Assembly: GCA_963789825.1 (NCBI GenBank)
Contig: CAWBME010000004.1
Location: 1-64,000 of the forward strand
Direction: 5' to 3'
DNA from: PFL42 sp963789825
GTDB taxonomy: Bacteria > Chloroflexota > Anaerolineae > Anaerolineales > E44-bin32
DNA: 64,000 nt
The notes under the pieces are model-generated. The model had not been told where the DNA came from, did not search any database, and saw only the letters and a list, made by a program, of their open reading frames with translations. Shown here in pieces: positions 44,779-54,273 of the stretch. How positions within the stretch are numbered: position 1 is the first letter of the stretch; each line of letters begins with the position of its first letter. Made by a program: the position numbers and the translations under genes.

Positions 44779-46275
44779 ATGTCCGCCCCGAGCCTGCATG
44801 CCCTTCGCCGCCTGATGCCGTGGATCCTGGCCGGCCTGCTGATCGCAGCTTGCACCTGGGCCACCATCCTGCCAACTCCCGCCTCGCCCGCACACACGCC
44901 GACGGTCGAGGCCTCCGAGAGCGGCGTCGCCCTGACAATCTACAACCAGGGCACGGCGCTGGTGCGAGACCGACGCCAGTTGACCTTCCAACCGGGGGTC
45001 AACGATCTCGACTTCAGCGAGGTGGCGGCGCTGATCGATCCGACCAGCGTCCTGTTCAAGTCGTTGAGCGACCCGGGCGGAACGTCCGTTCTGGAGCAGA
45101 ACTACGAATTCGACCTGGTCGGCTCCGCCGCGCTTCTGGAGAAGTACCTGGACGAGACGATCGCCGTCATCACCGAGGACGGCAAGACCCATACCGGGAC
45201 GCTGCTCAGCGGCCGCGGCGACATCATTCTGCGCACTCCGGCAGGTGAGGTGTCGGTCATTCAAGCCGCCAGCGTGCGCGAGATCTCCTTCCCTGAGCTG
45301 CCCGAAGGCCTGATCACCCGGCCCACGCTCGCCTGGAAGGTGCTCGCCGAGAAGGCCGGACGGCAAGACATCGAGGTCACCTACCTGACCGGGGGGATGT
45401 CGTGGGCGGCTGACTACGTGCTATTGCTCGACAAAGACGATCGCGCCATCGACCTGGACGGCTGGATCTCGCTCAGCAACACCAGCGGCGCCACGTTCCA
45501 GGACGCCTTGCTCAAGTTGATCGCCGGCGATCTGCAGCGCCTGCCGGAGCCCGGCTATGCGGCCGACGCCCTCCAGGCCGAAAGGGCCGCCCTGCCGACC
45601 GCCGCCGCCGTCGAGCAGCGCGAGTTCTTTGAGTATCACTTGTACGAGATCCCACGCCCAGTCACCGTGCGCGACAACGAGTCGAAGCAGATCGAGTTCG
45701 TCAGCGCCAGTGGCGTGCCGGCCGACAAGTTCTTCGTCTACGACGGCCTGCAGTGCCGGCAGAACTACTGGTACTGCACCTTCCAGGGGTACGCCCAAAC
45801 TGATCCCTCCTACGGCATCGCCTCGAACCCCAAGGTGATGGTGATGGTCGAGTTCGACACCGAGCAGGTGGACGCCGATCTGCCGCGTGGGCGGGTGCGC
45901 GTGTACCAGGAGGACGTCGATGGCGCGGCGCTCCTGATTGGCGAGGACACCATCGATCACACGCCGAAGGGCGAACAGGTGCGACTGTACGTAGGGGATG
46001 CCTTCGATATCGTCGGCGAACGCATTCAGACCGACTTCACCCAGCCGACGGACCACAGTCTGGAAGAGGGCTTCCGCATCACGCTGCGCAACCACAAGGA
46101 CGAGAACGTCGAGGTGCGCATCGTCGAGCACCTGTTCCGCTGGAGCGACTGGCAGGTGCTGACGGCTTCCGATGACTACACCAAGCTCGACTCCTCGACC
46201 ATCGAGTTCCGCGTGCCGGTGCCGGCCAACGGCGAGCACACCCTGACCTACCTGGTGCGCTACACCTGGCCGTGA
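44779..46275 (+). CDS. DUF4139-domain lipoprotein
   Basis: A 498-residue exported protein. The N-terminus has a hydrophobic segment ending in LLIAAC, a lipobox, so it is likely anchored to the membrane outer face. The mature part resembles the DUF4139 family of beta-rich surface proteins, with ALTIYNQGTALVRDRR at its start and VTYLTGGMSWAADYVLLLDK in the centre. No enzymatic motif. The ATG follows AAGGAGG. The role is unknown; members are thought to act in adhesion or envelope structure. Confidence 0.8.
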   Translation: MSAPSLHALRRLMPWILAGLLIAACTWATILPTPASPAHTPTVEASESGVALTIYNQGTALVRDRRQLTFQPGVNDLDFSEVAALIDPTSVLFKSLSDPGGTSVLEQNYEFDLVGSAALLEKYLDETIAVITEDGKTHTGTLLSGRGDIILRTPAGEVSVIQAASVREISFPELPEGLITRPTLAWKVLAEKAGRQDIEVTYLTGGMSWAADYVLLLDKDDRAIDLDGWISLSNTSGATFQDALLKLIAGDLQRLPEPGYAADALQAERAALPTAAAVEQREFFEYHLYEIPRPVTVRDNESKQIEFVSASGVPADKFFVYDGLQCRQNYWYCTFQGYAQTDPSYGIASNPKVMVMVEFDTEQVDADLPRGRVRVYQEDVDGAALLIGEDTIDHTPKGEQVRLYVGDAFDIVGERIQTDFTQPTDHSLEEGFRITLRNHKDENVEVRIVEHLFRWSDWQVLTASDDYTKLDSSTIEFRVPVPANGEHTLTYLVRYTWP

Positions 46276-46306
46276 GCCGGACGGCGGACAGCCCCGGCCA
46301 CACGCT

Positions 46307-46334
46307 CAGCCCGCAGGCATCCGCCTGCGGGCTG
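46307..46334 (+). terminator. Hairpin after DUF4139 gene
   Basis: A perfect 12-bp stem CAGCCCGCAGGC / GCCTGCGGGCTG with a 4-base loop, 31 bases after the stop. There is no U tract. Confidence 0.5.
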
Positions 46335-46352
46335 ATGCTGGAGGTTCAAGCG

Positions 46353-46871
46353 ATGACTGCGTTCCCGTCGAAGTGGCCGTCCATCGCCGCAGTGTGCGTA
46401 CTGGCTCTCGCCGGGTGTCAGACTACCCTGCACGATCAACCAGCGACGCTCGAGCACTATCAGGGGAGGCTCACCTCAGGCTGCGCACCCAACGATGCCC
46501 CTTCAACCGTCCTGGAGCTGAAGTCGGCCATGGGCCCCAGTCAGGTGTTCTTCAACCTGTGGCCTGCCTCGCCGTTGTCGATTCCTGGCGAAGTCCGCTT
46601 CGAGGGCAGCCACAGCCAGGGGTGGGCGACTTACTGCACCGAGCCAGATGCCTGCCAGCCGGCGGAGTGGGGGGAAATCGCCTTCGCCGATCCCAGCCCG
46701 GACGGGCTGGTGCGCGGCGACTGGACCCTCGGCCTTGCCGCGGGCCGTGTGCTGCAGGGCACCTTCGAAGCCGACTGGCTGGCGATTCAGGCATGTGTGC
46801 GGTTGAACCTATCTCCGGTTCGAGCGGGCAGGGCGCGGAGCAGGCGTTATGGAATTCGGGGGGTCAGGTGA
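46353..46871 (+). CDS. Small lipoprotein of unknown function
   Basis: A 172-residue exported lipoprotein: a signal with lipobox ALAGCQ (Cys at about residue 21), then a Gly/Ser/Pro-rich domain containing four further cysteines (for example SGCAPND and YCTEPDACQP) that could form disulfides. The ATG at 46353 has GGAGG eight bases upstream, so the start is firm. The last 25 residues are Arg-rich and may follow an undetected frame error. It follows the DUF4139 lipoprotein in the same direction. I do not recognise the family. Confidence 0.65.
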   Translation: MTAFPSKWPSIAAVCVLALAGCQTTLHDQPATLEHYQGRLTSGCAPNDAPSTVLELKSAMGPSQVFFNLWPASPLSIPGEVRFEGSHSQGWATYCTEPDACQPAEWGEIAFADPSPDGLVRGDWTLGLAAGRVLQGTFEADWLAIQACVRLNLSPVRAGRARSRRYGIRGVR

Positions 46872-47127
46872 GCGGGGGATGATCGTCGCCGATCAGCAGC
46901 CCCACCCGCCGAACGCAAGGCCGCAGCAGTGTCTCTTCACCGTGCGGGGCAGCGTTGATCTCGGCAGTCAGGTCTTGCCCGGCGAAGTGCTGGCCGCGGT
47001 GCAGCTCGGTCCGCCAGTTGGGACAATCGCTGACGTCGTACACTACGCCATCAAAGGCGATGTAGCGGCGGCGTCCCGGTTCACCGTTGTTCGCCTGCAG
47101 TTCCTTGCGCGAGATCCGCCGCTCCAT
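46864..47127 (-). CDS. Cytochrome b5-like heme/steroid-binding protein
   Basis: An 87-residue protein matching the small cytochrome b5-like domain: the opening RRISRKELQANNG, then YIAFDGVVYDVSDCPNW and HRGQHFAGQDLTAEINAAPH. The His of HRGQ takes the position of the HPGG heme ligand and the His of AAPH that of the second ligand. It would bind heme or a related ligand in the cytosol. It overlaps the end of the lipoprotein gene on the opposite strand by 8 bases. Confidence 0.82.
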   Translation of the reverse strand: MERRISRKELQANNGEPGRRRYIAFDGVVYDVSDCPNWRTELHRGQHFAGQDLTAEINAAPHGEETLLRPCVRRVGLLIGDDHPPLT

Positions 47128-47217
47128 TCCTCGGGTTCTCCTTGGTGATCGGATTCTATGCCCGCGCCGGCTCCAGCCCAGGACCGAAGCGTGGCTCGAC
47201 GGCCGAGGTCCAATACA

Positions 47218-47246
47218 TTGACAGTCTTCAATATATGGGCTAGACT
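47218..47246 (+). promoter_or_regulatory. arsR promoter with overlapping operator
   Basis: TTGACA (47218-47223), 17-base spacer, TAGACT (47241-47246). An inverted repeat TTGA-N6-TCAA (47218-47231) overlaps the -35 box, the usual place for an ArsR operator. Confidence 0.68.
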
Positions 47247-47273
47247 GGGCGCAACCGTGGAGCTCGGCCCGCC

Positions 47274-47675
47274 ATGAGCGAAATCCAGCAACGCCTGATC
47301 GGCCAACGCTGCTGTCTGGGCCCTGCCGATTTGCGCCTGGACGACGGGGCGGCGTCGCTGCTGGCAGAGGATTTCCGATTGCTGGCCGATCCGATCCGGC
47401 TGCAGATTCTCGACCTGCTGGCGCAGCGCGGCGGCGAGGTTTGCGTCTGCGACCTGGAAGCGGCGCTTCCGGTCAAGCAGCCCACGGTGTCTCATCATCT
47501 GCGCCTGCTGCGCCAGGCGGGCCTGGTGGCGGTGACGCGCAAGGGCCAGTGGGCGTACTACCATCTTCAGGCCGACGGGGTCGCTCTGCGACGCGAGCGG
47601 CTGTTCACCTTCTTGCAGTCCCTGCCCGTACCATCCCGCTCTGACGCTCCCCTGGAGGTTTCCCTTGGACGATAA
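47274..47675 (+). CDS. arsR: ArsR-family metalloregulator
   Basis: A 133-residue winged-helix repressor. The motif EVCVCDLEAALPVKQPTVSH holds the two cysteines of the classic ELCVCDL arsenite site and the recognition helix. A further CC pair lies near the N-terminus (GQRCCLGPADLR). The promoter with an overlapping dyad is just upstream. The end overlaps the arsM-like start by 11 bases. It should release DNA when trivalent arsenic (or a similar metal) binds. Confidence 0.9.
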   Translation: MSEIQQRLIGQRCCLGPADLRLDDGAASLLAEDFRLLADPIRLQILDLLAQRGGEVCVCDLEAALPVKQPTVSHHLRLLRQAGLVAVTRKGQWAYYHLQADGVALRRERLFTFLQSLPVPSRSDAPLEVSLGR

Positions 47676-48466
47676 CGATCGAACCCGAATTCAGCTCAGC
47701 GTGCAGCAGCACTATTCGCAGGTTGCCCGGGACAGCGCCGCTCCCTGCTGCGGCGACGGCCCCGCCTGCTGCTCGTCGGGCTATGCAGCTGTTGAACTGG
47801 CCGGCATTCCGCAAGCCGCAGTCGACAGCGGCCGCGGCTGCGGCAATCCGCTGGCACTGGCCAGCCTGCGACCGGGGGAGATCGTGCTTGACCTGGGATC
47901 CGGGGGCGGGCTGGATGCGCTGCTGGCCGTGGCAGCGCGTTGGAGCCACGGGCTATGTCTATGGCGTCGACGCCAATCCGGATATGCTCGATCTGGCGCG
48001 GCGCAACGCGGCTCAGGCCGGCGCGAGCAATGTCGCTTTCCTACCGGGTGATCTGGAGGATCTGCCGCTGGCCGATCAGTCGGTAGATGTGATCCTGTCC
48101 AACTGCGTGCTGAACCTGACACTCGACAAGACGCAGGCGCTGCGCCAGGCTTTTCGCGTGCTGCGGCCCGGCGGGCGCCTGGCAGTCTCCGATATCGTCA
48201 TCGATCCGGACCTGGAAGGGTTCAGTATGACCGAGGGGGAAATCCGTGCCAAGCTGGATTGGGCCAGCTGCTCGGCTGGCGCCCTCACCACCACCGATCT
48301 GCGTTCCCGCCTGGAGGCATCCGGCTTCAGCGACATCGACCTCGAGGTGCTTCACCGCCTGTCAAGCGACGACCTGGCCGGCGCTGCGGGGCTGGCGCCG
48401 GGCGAGGCGGCAAACATCGCAGCTCGCTTCTGCAGCATGGCCATCCGCGCCCGCCGGCCCAGCTAG
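47665..48466 (+). CDS. arsM: Arsenite S-adenosylmethionine methyltransferase, one frameshift
   Basis: A 266-residue SAM methyltransferase after correction. The SAM site is VLDLGSGGGLDALL; cysteines expected to bind arsenic are the CCGDGPACC cluster near residue 30, the Cys in LSNCVLNL and that in WASCSAGAL. This set is typical of ArsM. One extra base near 47931 splits the gene; removal gives ALLAVQRVGATGYVYGVD. The start is a TTG after GGAGG. It overlaps arsR, so the two make an arsenic-responsive unit. Confidence 0.87.
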
Positions 48467-48521
48467 AGCCGCGGCAAGTCAGCGGAGGATGAACCCAGGG
48501 CGCCGCAGGGCGCCGTTGTCG

Positions 48522-49079
48522 CTAGGCTTGCTTGAACAGGGGAAGGTGGCCGAGGGAGACGATGTTCGCCCAGTCCTCGGGATCGCCCTCGGTGAAGATG
48601 GCGGCCTCGGCGGCGATCGTCGCCCCCGCCAGATCCAGCACCTTGCGCATTCCCGCCAGCGTCGAGCCGGTGCTGATCACGTCGTCTAGCAGCAGCACCC
48701 GCTTGCCGGCCACCTGCTCCCGGTCTTTCTCGTCCAGGATCAGCACCTGCGGCTTGCCGGTGGTGATGGAAAGCGTCTCGGCCTGCACGGCCTCGCCCAT
48801 GTAGGGCTTGTACGTCTTGCGCAGCACGATGTAGGGCTTGCCGGTCAGCACCGAGAGGGCATGGGCCAGGGGGATGCTCTTGGCCTCGGCGGTCACGATC
48901 AGATCGAAGGCGGTGGAGTTTAGCGCCTGCTGCAGCGCCAGGGCACTGGCCTGCACCAGCTCCGTGTCACCCAGGATGTTCAGGACGGCGATGCGCAGCC
49001 CGGGTGCAACCTCGAACAACGGTAGGTGGCGTTCCAGTCCGGCGACTTGCACGGTATGGGTCTCGCGTTGCGGCAGCAT
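48522..49079 (-). CDS. Adenine/xanthine phosphoribosyltransferase-like protein
   Basis: A 185-residue type I phosphoribosyltransferase. The PRPP-binding motif is VLLLDDVISTGSTL; the upstream EAKSIPLAHALS and PYIVLRKTYKPYMG match the adenine PRT branch rather than other PRTs. It should salvage a purine base. The start at 49079 gives the usual family length; a longer N-terminal frame looks like non-coding sequence. It lies on the opposite strand to arsM, with convergent ends. Confidence 0.82.
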   Translation of the reverse strand: MLPQRETHTVQVAGLERHLPLFEVAPGLRIAVLNILGDTELVQASALALQQALNSTAFDLIVTAEAKSIPLAHALSVLTGKPYIVLRKTYKPYMGEAVQAETLSITTGKPQVLILDEKDREQVAGKRVLLLDDVISTGSTLAGMRKVLDLAGATIAAEAAIFTEGDPEDWANIVSLGHLPLFKQA

Positions 49080-49131
49080 GCTCAGGTCCCCATTGGCCGA
49101 TGTCCAGGCCGGGTGATTATAGCCTCCGCCT

Positions 49132-50073
49132 TCAGGGACTGGAGAGCGGACGGCGGAAGTCGTGGATTCCATCCTGCACCTGCCAGACCGCCCGGCATCC
49201 GCTGCATTCCCAGCCCACTTGGATCCGGCTCAAGCCGAGCGACAGGCAATTCGGGCAACGCCAGAATGCGCCCTCCGCGGCCGGAGGCTTCTCACCGGCC
49301 CGGGCGCGCACGAACACGCTTGGTGACAGCTGCCACAAGTCGCCGGTTCGCTGAGCCCATGCGTCGAGGCGCACCAGCCAGGATAGCGGCACGAGGCGCT
49401 TGAGCGGCGCCGAGCGAAAGTGGGAGACCGTCAGCGACCGCTCGACCGTCAGGCCCTGGTCCGCCAGCCAGCCGACGACGGTACGGGGATGGAAGTCGAA
49501 GTGCAGCGGCAGGAACTCGATCGGCTCGGGACTGAATGGGTTCCACACCTGACGGCGCAGCACCCAGCGCCCGATGGCCTTCAGGTTGCGCTTGTTGGCG
49601 AACTCGAGCACGAAGGTCCCCCGCGCTCCCAGCACGCCGGCCACCTGCCGCAGCACTGCTTGCGGGTCGGCCATGTGGTGCAACACACGCACCATCACCG
49701 CGCTGTCGAACAGCCCAGCGGCAAAAGGCAGGTTGTAACCGTCGGCGGCGACATACAGATAGCGGTCGCTAGTGCCCAGCCGCGCCTGGGCCTGCTCAAG
49801 CATCGTGTGGGAGTAGTCCAGCAGCACGATCTGCTGGAAGCCGCTGTAGCGCGGCGCGTTGCGCCCGGCGCCTGCGCCCAGGTCGAGGATGCGTCGCCCG
49901 ACCGGTGGTAGCAGGCGCCGCAGGGCAATGCCCTCGACGGCGTCCTCGTAGCCCCGCCCGCCCAGCTCCCAGAAAGCCTGCTGGTAGTCCGAGCCTTCGT
50001 AGTCGCAGATCGGGGGATGGGGGTCCGACAACGGATGCTCCCGCGGGACAGCTCGATGTGGTGCTGCCCGCAT
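49132..50073 (-). CDS. Class I SAM methyltransferase with C-terminal zinc ribbon
   Basis: A protein of about 300 residues. The Rossmann methyltransferase core has ILDLGAGAGRNAPRY (motif I), VAADGYNLPFA and VRVLHHMADPQAVLRQVAGV. The last 50 residues contain RCPNCLSL...WECSGCRAVW, two CxxC knuckles like Trm112/zinc-ribbon domains, joined to the same chain. The substrate is unknown. A TTG at 50031 with GGGAG upstream is a plausible alternative start. Confidence 0.78.
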   Translation of the reverse strand: MRAAPHRAVPREHPLSDPHPPICDYEGSDYQQAFWELGGRGYEDAVEGIALRRLLPPVGRRILDLGAGAGRNAPRYSGFQQIVLLDYSHTMLEQAQARLGTSDRYLYVAADGYNLPFAAGLFDSAVMVRVLHHMADPQAVLRQVAGVLGARGTFVLEFANKRNLKAIGRWVLRRQVWNPFSPEPIEFLPLHFDFHPRTVVGWLADQGLTVERSLTVSHFRSAPLKRLVPLSWLVRLDAWAQRTGDLWQLSPSVFVRARAGEKPPAAEGAFWRCPNCLSLGLSRIQVGWECSGCRAVWQVQDGIHDFRRPLSSP

Positions 50074-50352
50074 GTCGGGATTGTACCTGCATGCGCAGCG
50101 CGGCCGCCACGCTGGCGGTGGGCGCCCCTGCAGGGCGTCTCCTGCCGCGGCTGGGCGCCGGCCCAGAGGGATGCATGTCCGGCAGGTTGCCTCGCTCCGT
50201 CAAGCCCATTGCCAGCGGTGGGGGTGGTACCAGCCGGATGGCTGGCAGATGGCCAGCACTCGGCCGAGGCTCGGCATCCGGCGGTTGGGCTGCGCCGAGG
50301 GCCCGGCTCCCTCCTCGCAGTCGGGGCGGTGCCAGCGGCGCGGGGATCCTGG

Positions 50353-51224
50353 CTATCCCGCCAGCGATTGCTCGCTCCCCTTGGGATAGCCACGCCAGGC
50401 GATCCACCCGGCCAGCAATCCCAGCGGAACCCAGCCCAGAATCCCGAGGTAGGACACGAAGATCGAGTTCCCGCTGCCGAGGAAGAGCAGGAGCACGAGC
50501 GATCCTCCGACGGCATTGGTGGCGGCATGCGCCAGGCTGGGCGCCCAGATCGAATCCGGTCCGCTGGCGAAGCCAGCCGAAGAAGATCGAGAGCAGGACG
50601 GTGCCGACGGTGAACACCACCATGCCCAGCACGGGCTGGCCGGGGAAGTTGTAGCCGCGCAGGTTGATCGGCAGGTGCCACAGACCCCAGATGATCCCGG
50701 TGGCCAGCGCCGCCGGCAGCGGCCGGCCAGGATACAGGCGCAGCTGGAGATAGCCCCGCCAGCCGAACTCCTCGCCCCACAGCAGTGGGGTGGCCAGCAG
50801 CGCCGTCAGCAGAAGTTGGACGGGGAGCAGCGCAACCAGGCCCGGCGGCGCCGGTGGTGCGGAAGCTCCCCCCAAGCTGCTGGCCGCCCGCTGCAAGGTG
50901 AAGTCAGGCTCGGCCAGGCCCAGACCGATGGCCAGCGCGCTGATGATCAGCACCGCGGCCAGCGGGAAGAGCCAGGCGAGCAGGTAGTAGCCGCCAGGCG
51001 CGGCGCAGGTTCGGCCGCCAGCCGGCGTCGCCGAACCCCTCCCGGGTGACCCAGGCGCGCACGATCAGCGCCGCCACGGCCGGGGCGAAAGCCCCCGGCA
51101 GGATCGCCAGTTGGAACAGCGGATTTCCCGGTCCCAGTCCAAGCCGGAACACGGCCTCCCACAGCAGCCAGGCCAGGCCGAAGCTCAGCCCCAGGTAGGC
51201 CAGGACACCCTTGTTCGCCCTCAT
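50353..51224 (-). CDS. CPBP-family intramembrane protease, two frameshifts
   Basis: About 289 residues with eight hydrophobic segments after removing one extra base near 50994 and one near 50554. The type II CAAX/CPBP signature is intact: GEEFGWRGYLQL (EExxxR), LWHLPINLRG and LAHAATNAVGG. Members cleave or bind membrane proteins and peptides. Without correction, the reading frame is broken in three pieces. The start is at 51224 (MRANKGVLAYLG). Confidence 0.8.
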
Positions 51225-51274
51225 TCACTCACTCCTCCCGCCCCCTGCGTCGGCCCGAGTCCCGAGCCGCCCGA

Positions 51275-51290
51275 TGTTTCACGTGAAACA
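51275..51290. promoter_or_regulatory. parS site (ParB-binding palindrome)
   Basis: TGTTTCACGTGAAACA is a perfect 16-bp palindrome that matches the universal bacterial parS consensus TGTTNCACGTGAAACA without mismatch. It lies in non-coding DNA next to the CPBP gene. Confidence 0.9.
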
Positions 51291-51686
51291 AACCCCTGGC
51301 CTGGCATCTGCCCCGCCCCCGCCCTCTGGCGCCCATCGCCTGCCCGGCCGGGCACCGCAGCACCGCCCGTGGCCTGCCAACGGCCGCAATCCCGTGGCCA
51401 CCCGGCGCCGTCGGGCCAGGTCGTCGCGCCTTCGTCTCCCTCGTGCGCCAGCGTCGCACACCGGTAGAGCGCCCTCGGCCCGCGCACCCCCAGCCGAGCA
51501 GGAGGCGGCTCTCCCAGCCAGGCCCGGAGAGCTGCAGATCCCGCGATCGGCGATCCGCGCCACCGCTTCCAGCGGGCCGCTGCGGCCTCGTCCCAGCACG
51601 ATGCACCGAAGCCGCTCGCGCCGTTGGGCGTGGTGGCAGCGCGCTTCCGTGCCCATCGCCAGCCCATCGAGGTGCGCACCGGCTCG
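51291..51686. other. Gene-free stretch between parS and the SdpI-like gene
   Basis: About 400 bases of GC-rich DNA with open frames on both strands but no recognisable product. Confidence 0.4.
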
Positions 51687-52330
51687 CTAGGCAGATGTCT
51701 CACGCTTCCACAGCAGTACGAGTAGACGACCGGCACGAAGGCGGCCGCCAGCATGGAGAAGGTGAAGACCCAGAAACCGATCTCCCCCAGAAAGGCGCAC
51801 ACGATCGAAACCCCGCCGGCGCCGATGAACGTCCACTTGCCCAGCTGTGCGTCTTGGCCCAGACCGTGTCGCTGCTCAACGTCCAGGGCGTGCGGATGCC
51901 CACAAAGAAGTTGCGTTTGGCCTTGCCGATCAGGTAGCCGATGGCGATGAACAGCACCCCCATGGCGGGAAGCAGCATCACCGTCATATTGAACTGGTAG
52001 CCGAGCGCCCACAGCAAGGTCAGCGCATAGACGTACAGCATGTAGCCGGTCAGCAGCACCATCATGACGTTGTAGGCGCCGCTGAACTGGGCGATGTTGG
52101 CCTTGAGCGGGTCGATCCTGGGGATTGCCAGGAACAAGCCAGAAGATGCCCACCGCGATCAGCGGCAGCAGGAACAGGCCCCAGAACTTGGGCATGTAGC
52201 CGTCGACCTCGCCGGCCGCGTTCCAGTGCGAGGGCATTGGGTCCGGCATCTGCGGGTATAGCACGAGCGCCACGAGGAATGCCAGGAGGAGCATACTGAG
52301 CATGGTGACGGTCGCGGCTCGTGTGGACAT
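51687..52330 (-). CDS. SdpI/DUF1648-family membrane protein, three frameshifts
   Basis: A six-helix membrane protein of about 214 residues after correcting one extra base near 52139 and one missing base each near 51847 and 51716. LPQMPDPMPSHW-like sequence (YPQMPDPMPSHWNAAGEVDG) is the DUF1648 motif; GIRTPWTLSSDTVWAKTH is the SdpI signature and YSYLLWKRE a typical ending. SdpI gives immunity to SdpC toxin in Bacillus; most homologues are of unknown role. The start is the ATG at 52330 after AAGGAG. It is flanked on both sides by parS sites. Confidence 0.76.
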
Positions 52331-52364
52331 CGTTCTCCTTCTTGCTAGGGCCCCGTGCATCCAT

Positions 52365-52382
52365 GGGTTTCACGTGAAACCC
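52365..52382. promoter_or_regulatory. Second parS-like site
   Basis: GGGTTTCACGTGAAACCC is a perfect 18-bp palindrome with the parS core TTTCACGTGAAA; only the outer base pairs differ from the consensus. It is 1,090 bases from the perfect site. Confidence 0.78.
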
Positions 52383-52855
52383 GGGCCAGCCGGCGTCCGT
52401 GGGCTGGATGAGGCAAAGAGGTGTGAGGACGACGCCGGCACAAGCCTCTCGCCGGAAGGACATCCGGGTTGGCGCGCAGCCGATCCCCTGGCCTCCGCAG
52501 GGCGAGGCAGCCGAGGGATCTGCGCCGGGGACCCAGCCACTGGCCACAGCCCCCTCGGTCACAACAACCGCTGACAGCGGGCAAATCCAGGCCGGTGAGC
52601 AGGAAGCGCGCACGCGGCCGAGCAGCGGTGACCAGCCAGCGAGGCCGACCTCCGGCGGCGGCCGAGCGCTGCTCCCCAATTGCGCTCGGCTGGATGGCAG
52701 TCACCCTGAGGCGGAGGTTCGACCCGCGCGGCACCCTGCCTACCCCCTCCCGAGCTTCGGATCCCCCCATTTCGAGCGCGGCCTCGATGGCCTCGTCCGT
52801 GGGGCAGCTCCAAGTCTCGCCGGACAACTCGCTGCAGCACTCCCGTACCACGGCC
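52383..52855. other. Gene-free stretch after the SPFH gene
   Basis: About 470 bases with no supported coding sequence, between the end of the SPFH gene and the second parS. Confidence 0.4.
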
Positions 52856-53803
52856 TCACCCACGGCCTACTCCTCCGGCGGACGAGCTGGCGGCCAGCGA
52901 GGCCAGGCCGGCCAATCCGCCCAGGCCCATGGTCTCGACGGCGGTGGACGGCACGATCACCAAAGCCCCCTTCTCCTTGAGGCCTTCGTAGAGCATATTC
53001 ATCGCCCGCAGGTGCAACGCCGTCGGATTGTTGGCGTAGGACTCGGCTGCCTTGGCAAACGAGGCCGCGATCTGTTTTTCGGATTCCCCCAGGATCACGC
53101 GGGCCTGGCGCTCGCGCTCGGCCTGCGCCTGGCGGCTCATGGCATCTTCGAGCGCCTGCGGAATGACCACGTCCCGAATCTCCACCGACTGCACGGTCAC
53201 GCCCCACGGCGTGGTGCGCTCGTCGATGATGCGCTGCAGGTCCTTGTCCATCCTGGCGCGGCCGACCAGGATGTCGGCCAACTCCATCTGGCCAATCACC
53301 TCGCGCAAGGCGGTCTGCGCCGCCCAGGCGATCGCCGCCTGGTAATCCTCGACCTCAAGCGCCGCCTTCTCGGCGTCCCACACCAGCCAGAACAGCACCG
53401 CGTCGACGTCCACCGGCACGGTGTCCTTGGTCAAGGTCTTCTCGGCAATGAAGCGCGTGACGATCACGCGGTGGTCGATCCACGAGCTCACCACGTCGAC
53501 AATCGGCACGATCCAGAACAGGCCCGGGCCGCGCAGGCCGCGAAAGCGGCCCAGCCGAAGCACAACGGCCTTTTCCCACTGCGCGGCGATCTTGATCGAG
53601 AGCAGGAAGAACAACGCCAGGCCGACCATCAGCAGCGAGACGATGCCGATCAGCCATCCGCTGGCGCCGGCGTCAAGCAGCATCAGCAGCACGGCGAAGT
53701 ACAGCCCGAGCGTCACCAGGAAGGCGGTCAGGGCGAAGCCCGAAACGCGGGCAGCAGCCTGCGCCTGGGTGGTCTTGTACGGGGTGGTTTCGCTGCGAGC
53801 CAT
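52856..53803 (-). CDS. SPFH/Band 7 (stomatin/slipin-like) membrane protein
   Basis: A 315-residue protein with two N-terminal membrane segments (about residues 22-45 and 50-70), followed by the SPFH domain (QWEKAVVLRLGRFRGLRGPG, then VDVDAVLFWLVWD and ALREVIGQMELADIL). The C-terminal coiled region ARQARVILGESEKQIAASF-like sequence matches slipins. Such proteins form membrane scaffolds and often pair with an NfeD protease, absent here. It starts five bases past the GntR stop, so the two form an operon. Confidence 0.9.
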   Translation of the reverse strand: MARSETTPYKTTQAQAAARVSGFALTAFLVTLGLYFAVLLMLLDAGASGWLIGIVSLLMVGLALFFLLSIKIAAQWEKAVVLRLGRFRGLRGPGLFWIVPIVDVVSSWIDHRVIVTRFIAEKTLTKDTVPVDVDAVLFWLVWDAEKAALEVEDYQAAIAWAAQTALREVIGQMELADILVGRARMDKDLQRIIDERTTPWGVTVQSVEIRDVVIPQALEDAMSRQAQAERERQARVILGESEKQIAASFAKAAESYANNPTALHLRAMNMLYEGLKEKGALVIVPSTAVETMGLGGLAGLASLAASSSAGGVGRG

Positions 53804-53807
53804 CGTG

Positions 53808-54252
53808 TCATCCTCTCCGGGCGGGGTTGCCGCCTTGGGCCGGGTCAGCCTCGGTCGGCGAAATACCGAGCTGCCGCCAGCGTTCGATCATCGCCTGCGC
53901 AGCCGCCGCCACTTCGTCCGGGGTCAATCCCAGGCGCGGCGGCGTCGGTCAGGTACAGCCGGGTCAGTGTGTGCAGCGTTTCCTGGCGCAAGGCGCCACT
54001 GATCGAGGCCGGCGGCATTCCCACCACATACGTCCCCCGGCCTTGTTGGGTCGAGATCAGGCCGGCCTCGTCGAGCAGCCGGTAGGAGCGGGCGACGGTG
54101 TTGAAATTGACCCGCAGATCGGCCGCCAGCTGCCGCACGGTCGGCAGTTGCTCCCCGGGCGGCAACCCGCCCGCCGCCACCTGCTGCCGGATCTGCTCCA
54201 CGATCTGAATGTAGATCGGGATCTTGGAGCGGAGGTCGATGCTCACCTGCAT
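53808..54252 (-). CDS. GntR-family (YtrA subfamily) regulator, one frameshift
   Basis: A small 147-residue regulator after removing one extra base near 53938. The winged helix fills most of it: IPIYIQIVEQIRQQVAAGGL, LPTVRQLAADLRVNFNTVAR and QGRGTYVVG. The remainder after the frame correction (RLGLTPDEVAAAAQAMIERW) is the short helical tail typical of YtrA-type repressors with no ligand domain. It probably controls its own operon with the SPFH gene and perhaps pdxS, from which it diverges. Confidence 0.85.
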
Positions 54253-54273
54253 GCCGAATTGTCCTTATTGTCT

